NCBI GenBank assembly: GCA_049645705.1
Contig: JBARUK010000098.1
Coordinates: 67,668 to 131,667, forward strand
Direction: 5' to 3'
Length of the DNA: 64,000 nucleotides
Origin: JBGNFV01 sp049645705
GTDB lineage: Bacteria > Bacteroidota > Bacteroidia > Cytophagales > Cyclobacteriaceae
Shown here: positions 26,702 to 35,898 of the stretch, in pieces
How positions within the stretch are numbered: the first letter of the stretch is position 1
Layout of the letters: each line of letters starts with the position of its first letter
Translations under genes and position numbers: made by a program
Notes under the pieces: generated by a model
What the model was told of the DNA's origin: nothing
Seen by the model: only the letters and a program-made list of their open reading frames with translations
Database searches by the model: none

Positions 26702-28135
26702 CTAATCTGTGTTTTCGCTGACCCATATGTCCGGATCACCGGTAGCAGCATAAAGTTCGGCCAGTGCTTTGCCCTGGTCGGTTTGCAATTTCAACGACTT
26801 GAGCCTGGCCTCCACCAGTTTGTTCTCTCTGCTGTTTACCAGGAACAGGCTGCTCTCACCATTTTCAAACATGATATTCTCCCCTCTTACCAATATTTCG
26901 TAGTTGGCTACAGCCTCCTGTTGCAGGTCTAAAAGCTGATTGTAGTTTATAAGATTATTATAGCCCATGGTGATACGGTTGAGCACATCGCGGCCGGTAT
27001 AGGTTCTTTCAAGCAGGTTCTGGTCTATTTTTACCCGTGCTTCAGCCAGCTTACCCCGGGATTTTCTCATAAATACGGGCCATGACACTGTGGCACCCAA
27101 CTTATAATTATTAAAGAATAAGGGCTCGCCACCGCCCTCAAACTGCCTTTGAGAATTAGACAACAGGTTATACTCCAACATGGCTTCGGGCAAAAGCTGG
27201 TTACGGTACAGCCTCTTTTCCAGTTCCAGGGAGTTGCCCTTTAGCCGTATGCTTACCAGCTCAGGGTGGTTTTCCAGTGCGCTTTCCAGCAGGTCGTCCA
27301 GTATACTTTCTCTGAGATCGAAAATATCCTGCTCGCCGGGTACTGCCTCAGTACTCAGGTACACGGGCTCCCGGTCACTATTCCACAGGTTCAGGTTCAG
27401 TCGCAGTACGGCATTCAATAGCTCCACACTTGCCTGCCGTGTACTTATATTCCTTGTTTGCAGGGCTATTTTTGCTTCTACGGAATCTATGGCAGCTTTA
27501 TCGCCGTTGAGCACCTGCTGTCTTACAGCCTGAAACCGGAAGTCGGCCAGTTGCTCGTTTTCCTGAAACAGGCGATACTGATAGTAGGCAAAGTACCAGT
27601 CCCAGTAATCTTTAGCCGCTCCGGACAGGGCTTTGGATATAGCCTTTTGCTGATCTGCACGTGCCATTTCGGCAAACAGGTTGGCCCGGCGTAGTGTGGT
27701 ACGGCGCTCGTCAGTTACCAGTCCCTGCAGTACGGGTATACTGACGCCAAGGGCCCACAGGCCATCTTCGGGAACGGTGTTTTCGGGGTTTAGGAATACA
27801 CCGCGATTCTGCTCATAAGATACTTTGAGGTCTACGGGTACATACAGAGGTATTTTCAGAGCGCTGTACCAGTTGTTGTAGTACTCTTTCTCTTCGTATT
27901 GTTTAAAGCGATAGTCGCTTTCGATCTTCGGGTCGAAGTTGCCTCTGGCCTGCAACAGCCGTGCTTCGGCCTGGTCGATAAGAAGATCTGCCTGGCTAAT
28001 AACAGGGTGGTTTGCCAGTACCACTCCTATGTACTCATCATAGGTAAGGATATTGAGGGTATCTGCAGGCACCTGCGCAATGGCAGGCCTGAATATGAGG
28101 CTACTCAGTATAAACCATAGGATACACCGCATCAT
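26702..28135 (-). CDS. TolC-family outer-membrane efflux protein
   Basis: The 477-residue protein has a signal peptide (about residues 1-20) and two repeated long coiled-coil halves rich in LxxAxxxL patterns, as in TolC (OEP family). In type I export it forms the outer-membrane and periplasmic channel, docking with the HlyD-like adaptor. It is the last gene of a three-gene operon; its ATG overlaps the adaptor's stop by 4 nt (ATGA). Transcription likely ends at the hairpin at 26532-26561. The family call is secure; the cargo is unknown. Confidence 0.9.
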   Translation of the reverse strand: MMRCILWFILSSLIFRPAIAQVPADTLNILTYDEYIGVVLANHPVISQADLLIDQAEARLLQARGNFDPKIESDYRFKQYEEKEYYNNWYSALKIPLYVPVDLKVSYEQNRGVFLNPENTVPEDGLWALGVSIPVLQGLVTDERRTTLRRANLFAEMARADQQKAISKALSGAAKDYWDWYFAYYQYRLFQENEQLADFRFQAVRQQVLNGDKAAIDSVEAKIALQTRNISTRQASVELLNAVLRLNLNLWNSDREPVYLSTEAVPGEQDIFDLRESILDDLLESALENHPELVSIRLKGNSLELEKRLYRNQLLPEAMLEYNLLSNSQRQFEGGGEPLFFNNYKLGATVSWPVFMRKSRGKLAEARVKIDQNLLERTYTGRDVLNRITMGYNNLINYNQLLDLQQEAVANYEILVRGENIMFENGESSLFLVNSRENKLVEARLKSLKLQTDQGKALAELYAATGDPDIWVSENTD

Positions 28136-29469
28136 TTAGCCTTTTTTACTTCGTTTTTCTCTTCTACCAGATCGGGAGGGAAGCCGTTTAGCTGACGCCA
28201 GATCTCCCACCAAACAGGCACTTCACTCAGCATGACCCAACCGTAGGCTCCACTGCCCTGTCTTAGTTGTTCAGGCCATTCCTCTTCCTTAGGTACTACC
28301 AGTATCCGGTACAGGCCGTTCATATCGTTGGCATAGTCTATCATAGCTACCTCACCGCCAAATGTACCCACGTTGAGGCCAGGCCAGCCGCTAAAGACGA
28401 GTGCCGGCCAGCCGTCAAATTCAATACGTACAGGTGCGCCTTCATATAAGAGGGGGATATCCATAGCCTGAACGAACAGTTCGACGGCCAGGTCTGGATT
28501 TATGGGCATAATACTGGCTACGGCTTCTCCCTCTTTGATAGTTTGCCCGATACCGGCCTTCAAAGCACGCATTACGAAGCCATCCTGGGGAGCGCGTATC
28601 ACATATTGCTCATTACGTATCTCCATGTTGGCAAGCTCATTTTTCAACTTGCTCACCTGCCCTTTTGTATCATACATATCAGCAATAGTGGCATTCAGAT
28701 CACTAAGGGCCTTGCTTCTCTTCTCTCGAAACTCTGCGCTGAGTCGCGTAAGTTCTATATTAGCATTTAGAAATTCGTTTCGGCTGGCCAGCAGTTTGTT
28801 TTCTGCACTGATCTTTTTGGCAGTGGTCTCCTGAAGCTTCATTCTTCTGGTTTCCAGCTCGGTAAGCGATTTCAGTCCCTGCTCATACAAGTTCTCCTGA
28901 CGTTCATACTGCTGTTGGGCTATGTCCAGGTTGGTTTTTTCTGCTTCCAGGTCCATACTGTCACTTATCACTTTCAGCCGGGTCTGTTCTACTTTATTCT
29001 TAGCCTGCTCCAGCTTAAAATTGAACTCGCTCTCCAGGGCCTGTATCTGATCTCTCAGGGCATCTGCTTTATCGACTTTACTGGTGACGCTGCTTTCTTT
29101 GGCATCTACCTGTTCGCCAAGCCGACCTACCAGGTTAGGATCGAAGAACTTATCTTTGATCTCGGAAATGACCATGATCGTATCTCCCTTTTGCACCTGG
29201 TCTCCTTCACGCACCATCCAGTTTTCTATACGGCCGGCTATAGCCGTCTCTACGGTCTGAGGCCTGTTTGCGGGGTTAAATGTGGTCACCTCGCCGTTGC
29301 CCCGGACGTTTTGCTGCCATGGCAGGAACATCGCCAGTATCACTACTATCATTATTCCCATAATCCACCTGGCAAGCACACGACCGGACCGTGGTGTTCC
29401 CATTATTTTCATGGAGTGCAACGGACGTTTATCCATGATCAGGTCAGATTTCTGTGATAAATTAAGCAT
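28132..29469 (-). CDS. HlyD-family periplasmic adaptor protein
   Basis: The 445-residue membrane-fusion protein links the ABC subunit to the TolC channel. One membrane helix lies at about residues 33-52 (WIMGIMIVVILAMFLPW). A split biotinyl-lipoyl domain follows (EGDQVQKGDTIMVISE near 95, and VIRAPQDGFVMRALKAGIGQTIKEG in part near 290). A long coiled coil spans about 120-280, and the C-terminal beta domains come after. The ATG at 29469 overlaps the ABC gene by 8 nt; an upstream ATG at 29553 would run 84 nt further into it. The long hairpin is typical of adaptors paired with type I exporters. Confidence 0.9.
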   Translation of the reverse strand: MLNLSQKSDLIMDKRPLHSMKIMGTPRSGRVLARWIMGIMIVVILAMFLPWQQNVRGNGEVTTFNPANRPQTVETAIAGRIENWMVREGDQVQKGDTIMVISEIKDKFFDPNLVGRLGEQVDAKESSVTSKVDKADALRDQIQALESEFNFKLEQAKNKVEQTRLKVISDSMDLEAEKTNLDIAQQQYERQENLYEQGLKSLTELETRRMKLQETTAKKISAENKLLASRNEFLNANIELTRLSAEFREKRSKALSDLNATIADMYDTKGQVSKLKNELANMEIRNEQYVIRAPQDGFVMRALKAGIGQTIKEGEAVASIMPINPDLAVELFVQAMDIPLLYEGAPVRIEFDGWPALVFSGWPGLNVGTFGGEVAMIDYANDMNGLYRILVVPKEEEWPEQLRQGSGAYGWVMLSEVPVWWEIWRQLNGFPPDLVEEKNEVKKAK

Positions 29470-31663
29470 CAGTAGTTTTCGCAGGTATAATAGACTGTAG
29501 TTTTCCTTCTTTGTATAAGTCTGTAAAGTTTCCTTCGTCCTGAACATTACCATTATTCATAACCACAACTTTATCACAAAAGGTTAATACACCGGGGTCT
29601 GATGAAACAACTAATAGCGACCATTTACGATCAGGATCAAACACAACTTTAAGAAGCTCAAGCTTTTCAGACGGAGTAAAGGTTTGGAAAAAGTCCTCAA
29701 TGATCATCATTCTAGGTTTTTTTGCCAGGCACCGGGCCAATATAATCCGTGCCAGTATAGACCGGGGAAAGTTCTTTCCTTCACTGATCATAACAGAATT
29801 AAGGCCGTCCGGTAGGCTATTAATATAATCTAAAATACCAACAGTCCGCAAAGCATCAACGGCGTCATGATAGTTTCGGTCAGGTTTACCTACCAGAATA
29901 TTTTCCAGTACAGTACCGTCAAAAATATCTTCCTGCCGCACATTCTTTGCAAGCTGATCATGTAGAATAGGTATATCCAGATCACGCAGATTGACATCGT
30001 CATAGCTTACGATGCCTTCGTATTTCATGTACATACCGCTTATGATGTTCAGAAGCGTAGTACGCCCGCTATTAGATGTACCTGTAAGGCCTATCCGTTC
30101 GCCCGGGTCTATATTAAAGCTAAGCCCGTCAAGTGCCTTTCCATTGGCCTGTTCGTAGGTATAGCGAAGGTCTTTCACTCTCAGCGCAAGACCTTTTGAC
30201 GTGTTCTTCAACTGTATACCGGAGCACTTTTCCGTAGGCAGGTCGGTAACGGTACCTACTTTCTCTACGGCTGTCAGTACATCATACACAGTATCCATAT
30301 TCAGGATTACTTTTTCCACGGCCCCGGTAATCAGGATGATCACAATCTCAGATGCAACAAACTGACCGAGCGTAATTTGTTGCTCGATCACCAGAACAGC
30401 CCCTATAATGAGTAAGCCACCGGTCACAAATACTTTGAAAATCACGACGTAGGTAAACTGCCAGATGAGTACCTGGAAGTGGGCTTTTCGTTCTTTCAGA
30501 TAGCTGTTAACGTTGCGGTCCATCCGTTGAATAGGTAACCATGACGTGCCGCTAATCTTAAAGGAATGAAGGGCCCGTGCAAGCTCTTCCAACCAGTAGG
30601 CAACTTTGTACTTATACTTACTCTCTACAAGGCTGGTTTTTAGACCTTTGGGTCCGGTAATATAGAATATAACCACCAGTACGATGACTAAGAAGAAGCC
30701 AAACGCAATAAAGAACGGATGATAAAAAGCCAGAAGGATAAGGCCAAATATGATCTGCAGTATGGCAGCACTAATCTCTATAAGTATCTTCGGAAGCCCT
30801 TTCTGAACGGTAAGAATATCAAAAAACCGGTTCATCAGCTCAGGGGGATAGTACATCCGCAACGATTCTGTACGCAACCGGGGTATACGATAGGCAAACT
30901 CAAAGGCAGCTTTGGCAAATATGCGCTGCTGCAGTATCTCGACCATACTTACCTGCATGATCTGCAACCCGCCGGTTATAAATATGGCTACGATAACGCC
31001 GATCACCAACAGTAGAATACTATTGAGCTGCATACCCCCGCTAATGAGACCTATAATAGCCTGAATACCCAATGGAAGTGCCAAACTAATCAGTCCTACA
31101 AAAACAGCATAGATGTAGATATAGGATATATCGCGCTTCTCACCCTGTAGCAATTTGAAAAAACGCTTTACGGGACCAGGCTTTTCTTCGTCATCATCGT
31201 CCTCACTCACAAGGCTCCGAAAGGGTACGGCTGTTACGATAATAGGCTCGTCTTCTTCGCACACTATCGTATCGGAATGACAATCAAAATCAGACATGGG
31301 CTCCAAAGAAGCATCAGTCCCATTGTCAATTCCTTCTGTAACGGCAAATGGCCTGCTTCGTTCGCCTTTTCCCGGTTTAATCAATACGGGTACTATGCCC
31401 CCTTCCTGCCTTTCGAATACGAGTACCGGAAAATTAAGGCCGTTCAGGGTATCGGAAAGGCTTTCCCTGGAAATATTGGAGCGGGTAAATATGATCCCGT
31501 ACTTACCGCCTGTCTCAATCAGATCCCGTAGAAATATGTCAGGTTTATCATAGATGGTAGCGCGATTGTTCGTTTCATCTACGTCTAGCTCAAAAGGGTC
31601 AATAGAAAGGTTTAGTATACTACCAAACTCTTTTATTATTAGTCTAATCTGCCGAAAATTCAT
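29462..31663 (-). CDS. ABC exporter-like protein with degenerate nucleotide-binding domain
   Basis: The 733-residue protein (ATG at 31663; a GTG at 31687 is possible) has an N-terminal soluble region of about 175 residues. The exporter membrane domain follows (about 180-460, six helices), then a C-terminal ABC ATPase domain. The ATPase motifs are altered. Walker A reads GTSNSGRTT with Arg534 for the invariant lysine. Walker B reads MMIIEDF, with Glu-Asp (656-657) in place of Asp-Glu. The signature is ISEGKN rather than LSGGQ, and the switch histidine is Ser688. The N-terminal region may be a C39-like domain, as in RTX exporters; no catalytic cysteine is apparent. It overlaps the adaptor gene by 8 nt. 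Fold and operon are certain; ATPase activity is doubtful. Confidence 0.88.
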   Translation of the reverse strand: MNFRQIRLIIKEFGSILNLSIDPFELDVDETNNRATIYDKPDIFLRDLIETGGKYGIIFTRSNISRESLSDTLNGLNFPVLVFERQEGGIVPVLIKPGKGERSRPFAVTEGIDNGTDASLEPMSDFDCHSDTIVCEEDEPIIVTAVPFRSLVSEDDDDEEKPGPVKRFFKLLQGEKRDISYIYIYAVFVGLISLALPLGIQAIIGLISGGMQLNSILLLVIGVIVAIFITGGLQIMQVSMVEILQQRIFAKAAFEFAYRIPRLRTESLRMYYPPELMNRFFDILTVQKGLPKILIEISAAILQIIFGLILLAFYHPFFIAFGFFLVIVLVVIFYITGPKGLKTSLVESKYKYKVAYWLEELARALHSFKISGTSWLPIQRMDRNVNSYLKERKAHFQVLIWQFTYVVIFKVFVTGGLLIIGAVLVIEQQITLGQFVASEIVIILITGAVEKVILNMDTVYDVLTAVEKVGTVTDLPTEKCSGIQLKNTSKGLALRVKDLRYTYEQANGKALDGLSFNIDPGERIGLTGTSNSGRTTLLNIISGMYMKYEGIVSYDDVNLRDLDIPILHDQLAKNVRQEDIFDGTVLENILVGKPDRNYHDAVDALRTVGILDYINSLPDGLNSVMISEGKNFPRSILARIILARCLAKKPRMMIIEDFFQTFTPSEKLELLKVVFDPDRKWSLLVVSSDPGVLTFCDKVVVMNNGNVQDEGNFTDLYKEGKLQSIIPAKTTDA

Positions 31664-31913
31664 ACGATATCGTAGTAATACTATCACAAACGATAGTCTT
31701 CATTGAAGGTTACAGCTTGCCATAGAAATATTTTGAAGCAAAAAACAGAACAAGCGTAAGCCCTAACTATCTAGGAAGCATACATATTTTTTTATTAAAG
31801 AAGCTTCTGGCAATGAAGAGGTATCACACTGAATAATAAAGATAAGGCCTAACGGTAATCCGGGATGCTCGGGCGCAACCTATAAACCTAATCCGGACTG
31901 ACGAAATGCACAT

Positions 31914-31943
31914 AAAAAAAGCCCACTATGAACACAGCGGGCT
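31914..31943 (-). terminator. Intrinsic terminator after the FKBP gene
   Basis: On the minus strand AGCCCGCT and AGTGGGCT pair (one G-U) and are followed by a T-run, 24 nt after the FKBP stop. Confidence 0.8.
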
Positions 31944-31966
31944 AAATAATATTAAAAAGAGTAGTT

Positions 31967-32392
31967 TTATTCGATCTCTACCAGTTTGATCTCAAAAACG
32001 AGGTCTTTTCCGGCAAGTGGGTGATTAGCATCCAGGATCACTTCACTCTCTGTTACGTCGGCTACTACCACGGGAATGTTCTGTCCTTCGCGGTTGATCG
32101 CCAGCTGCTGCCCTACTTCAGGTTTAATATCCGGTGGTACCTGCTCTTTAGGTACGTTCACAACCATGTTATCCTGTCTCTGGCCGTAAGCTTCGTCTGC
32201 AACTATTTCAGCAGTCCGCTCATCTCCTACATTCATACCATCAACTGCCTTCTCAAAGCCGGGGATCATCTGGCCATTGCCTAATGTAAACTCCAGGGGC
32301 TCGCGATTTTCAGAAGAATCGAACACGGTGCCGTCTTTAAGCCGTCCGGTATAATGGACTTTTACCTTATCTCCTTGCTTAGCTCCACTCAT
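31967..32392 (-). CDS. FKBP-type peptidyl-prolyl isomerase (SlyD-like)
   Basis: The 141-residue cytoplasmic protein is a short FKBP with an inserted chaperone flap, like SlyD. It speeds proline isomerisation during folding. Seen are KVHYTGRLKDGTVFDSS, GNGQMIPGFEKAVDGMNVGD and the IF-domain region around residues 70-125 (EAYGQRQDNMV to DANHPLAGKDLVFEI). It lacks the histidine-rich metal-binding tail of E. coli SlyD. It is monocistronic with its own terminator. Confidence 0.93.
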   Translation of the reverse strand: MSGAKQGDKVKVHYTGRLKDGTVFDSSENREPLEFTLGNGQMIPGFEKAVDGMNVGDERTAEIVADEAYGQRQDNMVVNVPKEQVPPDIKPEVGQQLAINREGQNIPVVVADVTESEVILDANHPLAGKDLVFEIKLVEIE

Positions 32393-32512
32393 GTTTTCTA
32401 TCAGATTTTATCAAAAAATTCAGGGCACAGATGTTCTGTACCAGACCGTAAGAGGTAAAGGTCATAAAATTTAAATAGGTTTAAAAATTTAGCTAAATAA
32501 GAGTGGGATTGT

Positions 32513-32552
32513 GTACGAATATGAACACACAAGTGCACATATTCGTGCACTT
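32513..32552. repeat. Nested inverted repeats upstream of the NtrC-type regulator
   Basis: One repeat pairs CGAATATG (32516-32523) with CATATTCG (32538-32545), with outer bases extending it. A second, overlapping one pairs AAGTGCAC (32531-32538) with GTGCACTT (32545-32552). Each GTGCAC core is itself palindromic. This suits one or two operators for a dimeric regulator about 100-140 nt before the response regulator gene. Confidence 0.45.
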
Positions 32553-32652
32553 TTGCTATATTTTAGGCTGTAAATGGCATAATCAGCTCATATAGGGACG
32601 AATTTCCGAATGGCATAATTTTGTCATGCTATTAGAAAAATAATTATACAAC

Positions 32653-34032
32653 ATGGCCGACAAGGAACTGGGTAAAATACTGATCATTGATGATGACGAG
32701 GATGTATTGCTGGCAGCAAAATTTCTGCTGAAGAAGCATGCACATGATGTCACTATAGAAAAAAACCCTAAAAAGATCCCCTTTCTGCTGAATAACCATC
32801 AGTTTGATGTAATCCTGCTGGATATGAACTACAGTAAGGATACAACGAGTGGTAAAGAGGGATTCTACTGGCTGAAAGAAATACTGGAGCGGGACCCGAA
32901 AGCGGTGGTTATCATGATCACTGCCTTTGGTGATGTGGAAATGGCGGTAAGAGCACTTAAGGAAGGGGCTACTGACTTTGTGCTGAAGCCATGGCAAAAC
33001 GAAAAGTTGCTGGCGACTATCTCTACTGCCATGAAGCTGCGTAGCAGCTATGAGGAGGTGGACAAACTGCGCGAAACTAACCGCAGCCTCGAGGAAACGA
33101 TAAGCCAGCCATTTAAGGATATAATAGGCGAAAGCGCTGCCATACAGAGGATATTTAATATTATAAATAAAGTAGCCGAAACTGACGCAAATATACTGAT
33201 ACTGGGTGAGAACGGAACGGGTAAGGAACTGGTGGCCCGGGCTATTCACCAAAGATCACATCGTAATAAGAATGCCTTCATCAGCGTGGACATGGGGGCT
33301 ATCACGGAAACTCTGTTTGAAAGTGAGCTTTTTGGCCATAAAAAGGGTGCCTTTACGGATGCAAAGGAGGATCGGGCAGGACGCTTTGAGATTGCACACG
33401 GTGGTACGCTTTTTCTGGATGAGATAGGCAACCTGAGCCTGCCCCTGCAAAGTAAGCTGCTAACAGCCCTGCAGCAGCGGCAGGTAACGCGCATAGGCAG
33501 TAACAAGTCTATGGCTATAGATATACGCCTGGTATGTGCTACAAACATGCCGGTATACGATATGGTAAAGGATAACAGCTTCCGCCAGGACCTTCTGTAC
33601 CGTATCAATACGGTGGAGATACACCTGCCCAGTCTGAGGGAGCGCCCGGAAGACATTCCTCTGCTGTCGGACCACTTCCTGCAGGTATATGGCAATAAGT
33701 ACCGCAAGCCTAAAAAAACTATCCCCAGCAGCACCATGAAAAAGCTGCAGAAGTATAGCTGGCCGGGGAATATCCGTGAACTGCAGCACGCCCTGGAGCG
33801 GGCCATCATTATGAGCGAAGGCGATGTGCTTACGCCCGATGATTTCTTCTTCCTGTCGCACAAGGAAGATTCTGCAAATACCCAGTCAGACAACTTCAAC
33901 CTGGATGAGGTGGAGAAAAACACGATCCTTCGTGCCATAAATAAGCATTCCGGCAATATATCGAAAGCAGCGAAGGAACTGGGGCTCACCCGTGCTTCAC
34001 TGTATCGCAGACTGGAAAAACATGGGCTTTAA
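32653..34032 (+). CDS. NtrC-family sigma-54-dependent response regulator
   Basis: The 459-residue protein has a receiver domain (about 8-125; phospho-acceptor Asp in VILLDMNYSKD). An AAA+ sigma-54 activation domain spans about 150-375, with Walker A LGENGTGKELVA, Walker B GGTLFLDEIG and RERPEDIPLL. A Fis-type helix-turn-helix lies at about 415-458. The loop that contacts sigma-54 reads GAFTDA rather than GAFTGA. When phosphorylated it should activate RpoN-dependent promoters. Its stop overlaps the next gene, a histidine kinase, by 11 nt, so they form a two-component pair. Confidence 0.94.
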   Translation: MADKELGKILIIDDDEDVLLAAKFLLKKHAHDVTIEKNPKKIPFLLNNHQFDVILLDMNYSKDTTSGKEGFYWLKEILERDPKAVVIMITAFGDVEMAVRALKEGATDFVLKPWQNEKLLATISTAMKLRSSYEEVDKLRETNRSLEETISQPFKDIIGESAAIQRIFNIINKVAETDANILILGENGTGKELVARAIHQRSHRNKNAFISVDMGAITETLFESELFGHKKGAFTDAKEDRAGRFEIAHGGTLFLDEIGNLSLPLQSKLLTALQQRQVTRIGSNKSMAIDIRLVCATNMPVYDMVKDNSFRQDLLYRINTVEIHLPSLRERPEDIPLLSDHFLQVYGNKYRKPKKTIPSSTMKKLQKYSWPGNIRELQHALERAIIMSEGDVLTPDDFFFLSHKEDSANTQSDNFNLDEVEKNTILRAINKHSGNISKAAKELGLTRASLYRRLEKHGL

Positions 34033-35386
34033 TAACTTTCGTGTCAATCTCATTCTAAAGGTTGTCCTGATAGCCTTTACCATATTTGTATTTACCACAC
34101 TGGTATACCGCGATGAATTTATACTTACCATACTCGCGGTACTGGCACTGGTGGTGATACAGGTGGTGGCGCTTATCAATTCACTGGACAAAACGAACAA
34201 AGACATAGCTACTTTTCTGAGCAGTATCCGCTACGATGACATAGACCACCGCTACAATGTAACTGAACAGGGCACTTACCTGGACATACTGAACCGGGAG
34301 TTTAATAAGGTACTGGAAAACTTTCAGAGGATACGCCAGGAGAAGGAGGCGGAGTACCAGTACATGAAGACGATAGTTCAGCATGTGGGTATAGGGTTGA
34401 TCACGTTTAACCGGGCGGGTGAAGTACAGATTATCAACTCGGCCGCAAAAAAACTTCTGAATGTGACCTACCTGGCTAACATAGAGAGCCTGCGGACACA
34501 AAGTGCCCCGCTGGTGGACATGTTCACCGAACTTAAAACGGGTGGTCGCGGACTGATAAAACTGGAAAGGGGCGGCGAGATCATACAGCTTTCTATCTAC
34601 ACTATCGAGCTCTGGCTAAAGGGTGAACCTTTTAAGCTGATATCTCTGCAGAATATACAGAGTGAGCTGGAAGAGAAGGAAATGGAAGCCTGGCAAAACC
34701 TGGTGCGGGTGCTGACGCATGAGATCATGAACTCAGTCACGCCCATCAGCTCTCTGGCGGCTACGGTAGACGATGAGTTGCTGCAGTACATCCAGGACTG
34801 CGAAGGGTCAGACTGTACTATACCGGTAAGCGATATGGAGGACGTACACATGGCCATCCAGACCATACAGCGACGCAGCGAGGGGCTGATCCGCTTTGTA
34901 AGTGACTTCCGGAACCTGACCAGGATACCTGTGCCTAAGGTAAGTGTAGTACCGGTGCGGGAGATGTTCGACCATTTGCTGATGCTGTTGCGGCAGGACA
35001 TTGCCCGGTCGCATACGGCTATCGATGTTAACATTAGGCCGGAAGATATGTCAGTCACGGCAGACCGCGAACTGATACAGCAAGTCCTGATAAACCTGGT
35101 GAAAAATGCTCTGGAAGCTCTGAGTGAATCTGACCAGGAAGAGCCTTGTATAGACCTGGAGGCCTACTATGACGATAAGGGGGCGGCTATACTGAAAGTG
35201 CGTGACAATGGCCCGGGCATAGATGAGGAAGCACTGAACAAGATCTTTATTCCTTTCTTTACTACCAAAAAGAGCGGCTCCGGTATAGGCCTGAGTTTGT
35301 CGCGCCAGATCATGCGGCAGCACAAAGCGAGTATTTCGGCGAGGAGTCGCATGGATGAGGGCACTGAATTTCTGATGAAGTTTTAG
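34022..35386 (+). CDS. NtrY/NtrB-like membrane histidine kinase
   Basis: The 454-residue kinase has two N-terminal helices (about residues 7-50) with almost no periplasmic loop. A HAMP/PAS-like segment follows (about 60-220), then the phosphoacceptor site VRVLTHEIMNSVTPISSLA and the ATPase motifs NLVKNALEAL, DNGPGIDEE and GSGIGLSLSRQIM. The HEIMN motif is typical of NtrB/NtrY-type kinases that pair with NtrC regulators. The ATG at 34022 lies inside the regulator gene; an earlier start at 33992 would only extend the overlap. It should phosphorylate that regulator. Confidence 0.92.
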   Translation: MGFNNFRVNLILKVVLIAFTIFVFTTLVYRDEFILTILAVLALVVIQVVALINSLDKTNKDIATFLSSIRYDDIDHRYNVTEQGTYLDILNREFNKVLENFQRIRQEKEAEYQYMKTIVQHVGIGLITFNRAGEVQIINSAAKKLLNVTYLANIESLRTQSAPLVDMFTELKTGGRGLIKLERGGEIIQLSIYTIELWLKGEPFKLISLQNIQSELEEKEMEAWQNLVRVLTHEIMNSVTPISSLAATVDDELLQYIQDCEGSDCTIPVSDMEDVHMAIQTIQRRSEGLIRFVSDFRNLTRIPVPKVSVVPVREMFDHLLMLLRQDIARSHTAIDVNIRPEDMSVTADRELIQQVLINLVKNALEALSESDQEEPCIDLEAYYDDKGAAILKVRDNGPGIDEEALNKIFIPFFTTKKSGSGIGLSLSRQIMRQHKASISARSRMDEGTEFLMKF

Positions 35387-35471
35387 CGACATCCTGGCCA
35401 GTTTTTTGATAAATCCTCACCATTTGTCTAATTTCAGGGGTCTTTTTGTGAAGAACGACAATAAACCCCTT

Positions 35472-35717
35472 ATGAAAAGAGAAGAAGTCAAGAAAAAGGT
35501 AGAGCTGATCCTGATCGATAAACTAGGCCTGCAACCTACGGAGATCACACCTGATGCAAACCTTACCCATGACCTGGGAGTGGACTCTCTCGACTATGCT
35601 GAGCTGGTAATGGAGTTTGAGAACGCCTTCAATGTACGTATCCCTGATAATGAGGCGGGTAAGCTCAATACGTTTAAAGAGATGATAGACTACCTGCACG
35701 AGCGTGTAGAGGATTAA
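35472..35717 (+). CDS. Acyl carrier protein
   Basis: The 81-residue acidic protein has the four-helix ACP pattern, with the phosphopantetheine attachment serine in GVDSLDYAELVMEFE (about Ser40). It carries acyl groups for fatty acid or related synthesis. The ATG at 35472 gives the normal length; a TTG at 35406 would add an atypical 22-residue extension. No fab genes adjoin it, unlike the usual acpP-fabF arrangement. It could be an extra ACP for a specialised pathway or the main ACP; sequence alone does not decide. Confidence 0.9.
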   Translation: MKREEVKKKVELILIDKLGLQPTEITPDANLTHDLGVDSLDYAELVMEFENAFNVRIPDNEAGKLNTFKEMIDYLHERVED

Positions 35718-35898
35718 TTATCTGTAGCCCTAACACCTGATCAGTCAGTTCAATACCCTCCTGTCTTCTCAAAGAGAAATCATTCAGATATTCATTTTTT
35801 CTAATTTCATAGTTACGCATACTTTGTCAGTACGCATATTAAATCCGTAATTAACCAGTTATCGGCCTATATTCTACCTGGCTATCAGCATCATCTAT

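Noticed and set aside
32580..32640. Two TGGCATAAT motifs suggesting sigma-54 (-24/-12) promoters before the NtrC-type regulator
   Set aside because: Neither copy has the required GC at the -12 position (GCTC or TGTC instead of TTGC), so the match is incomplete.
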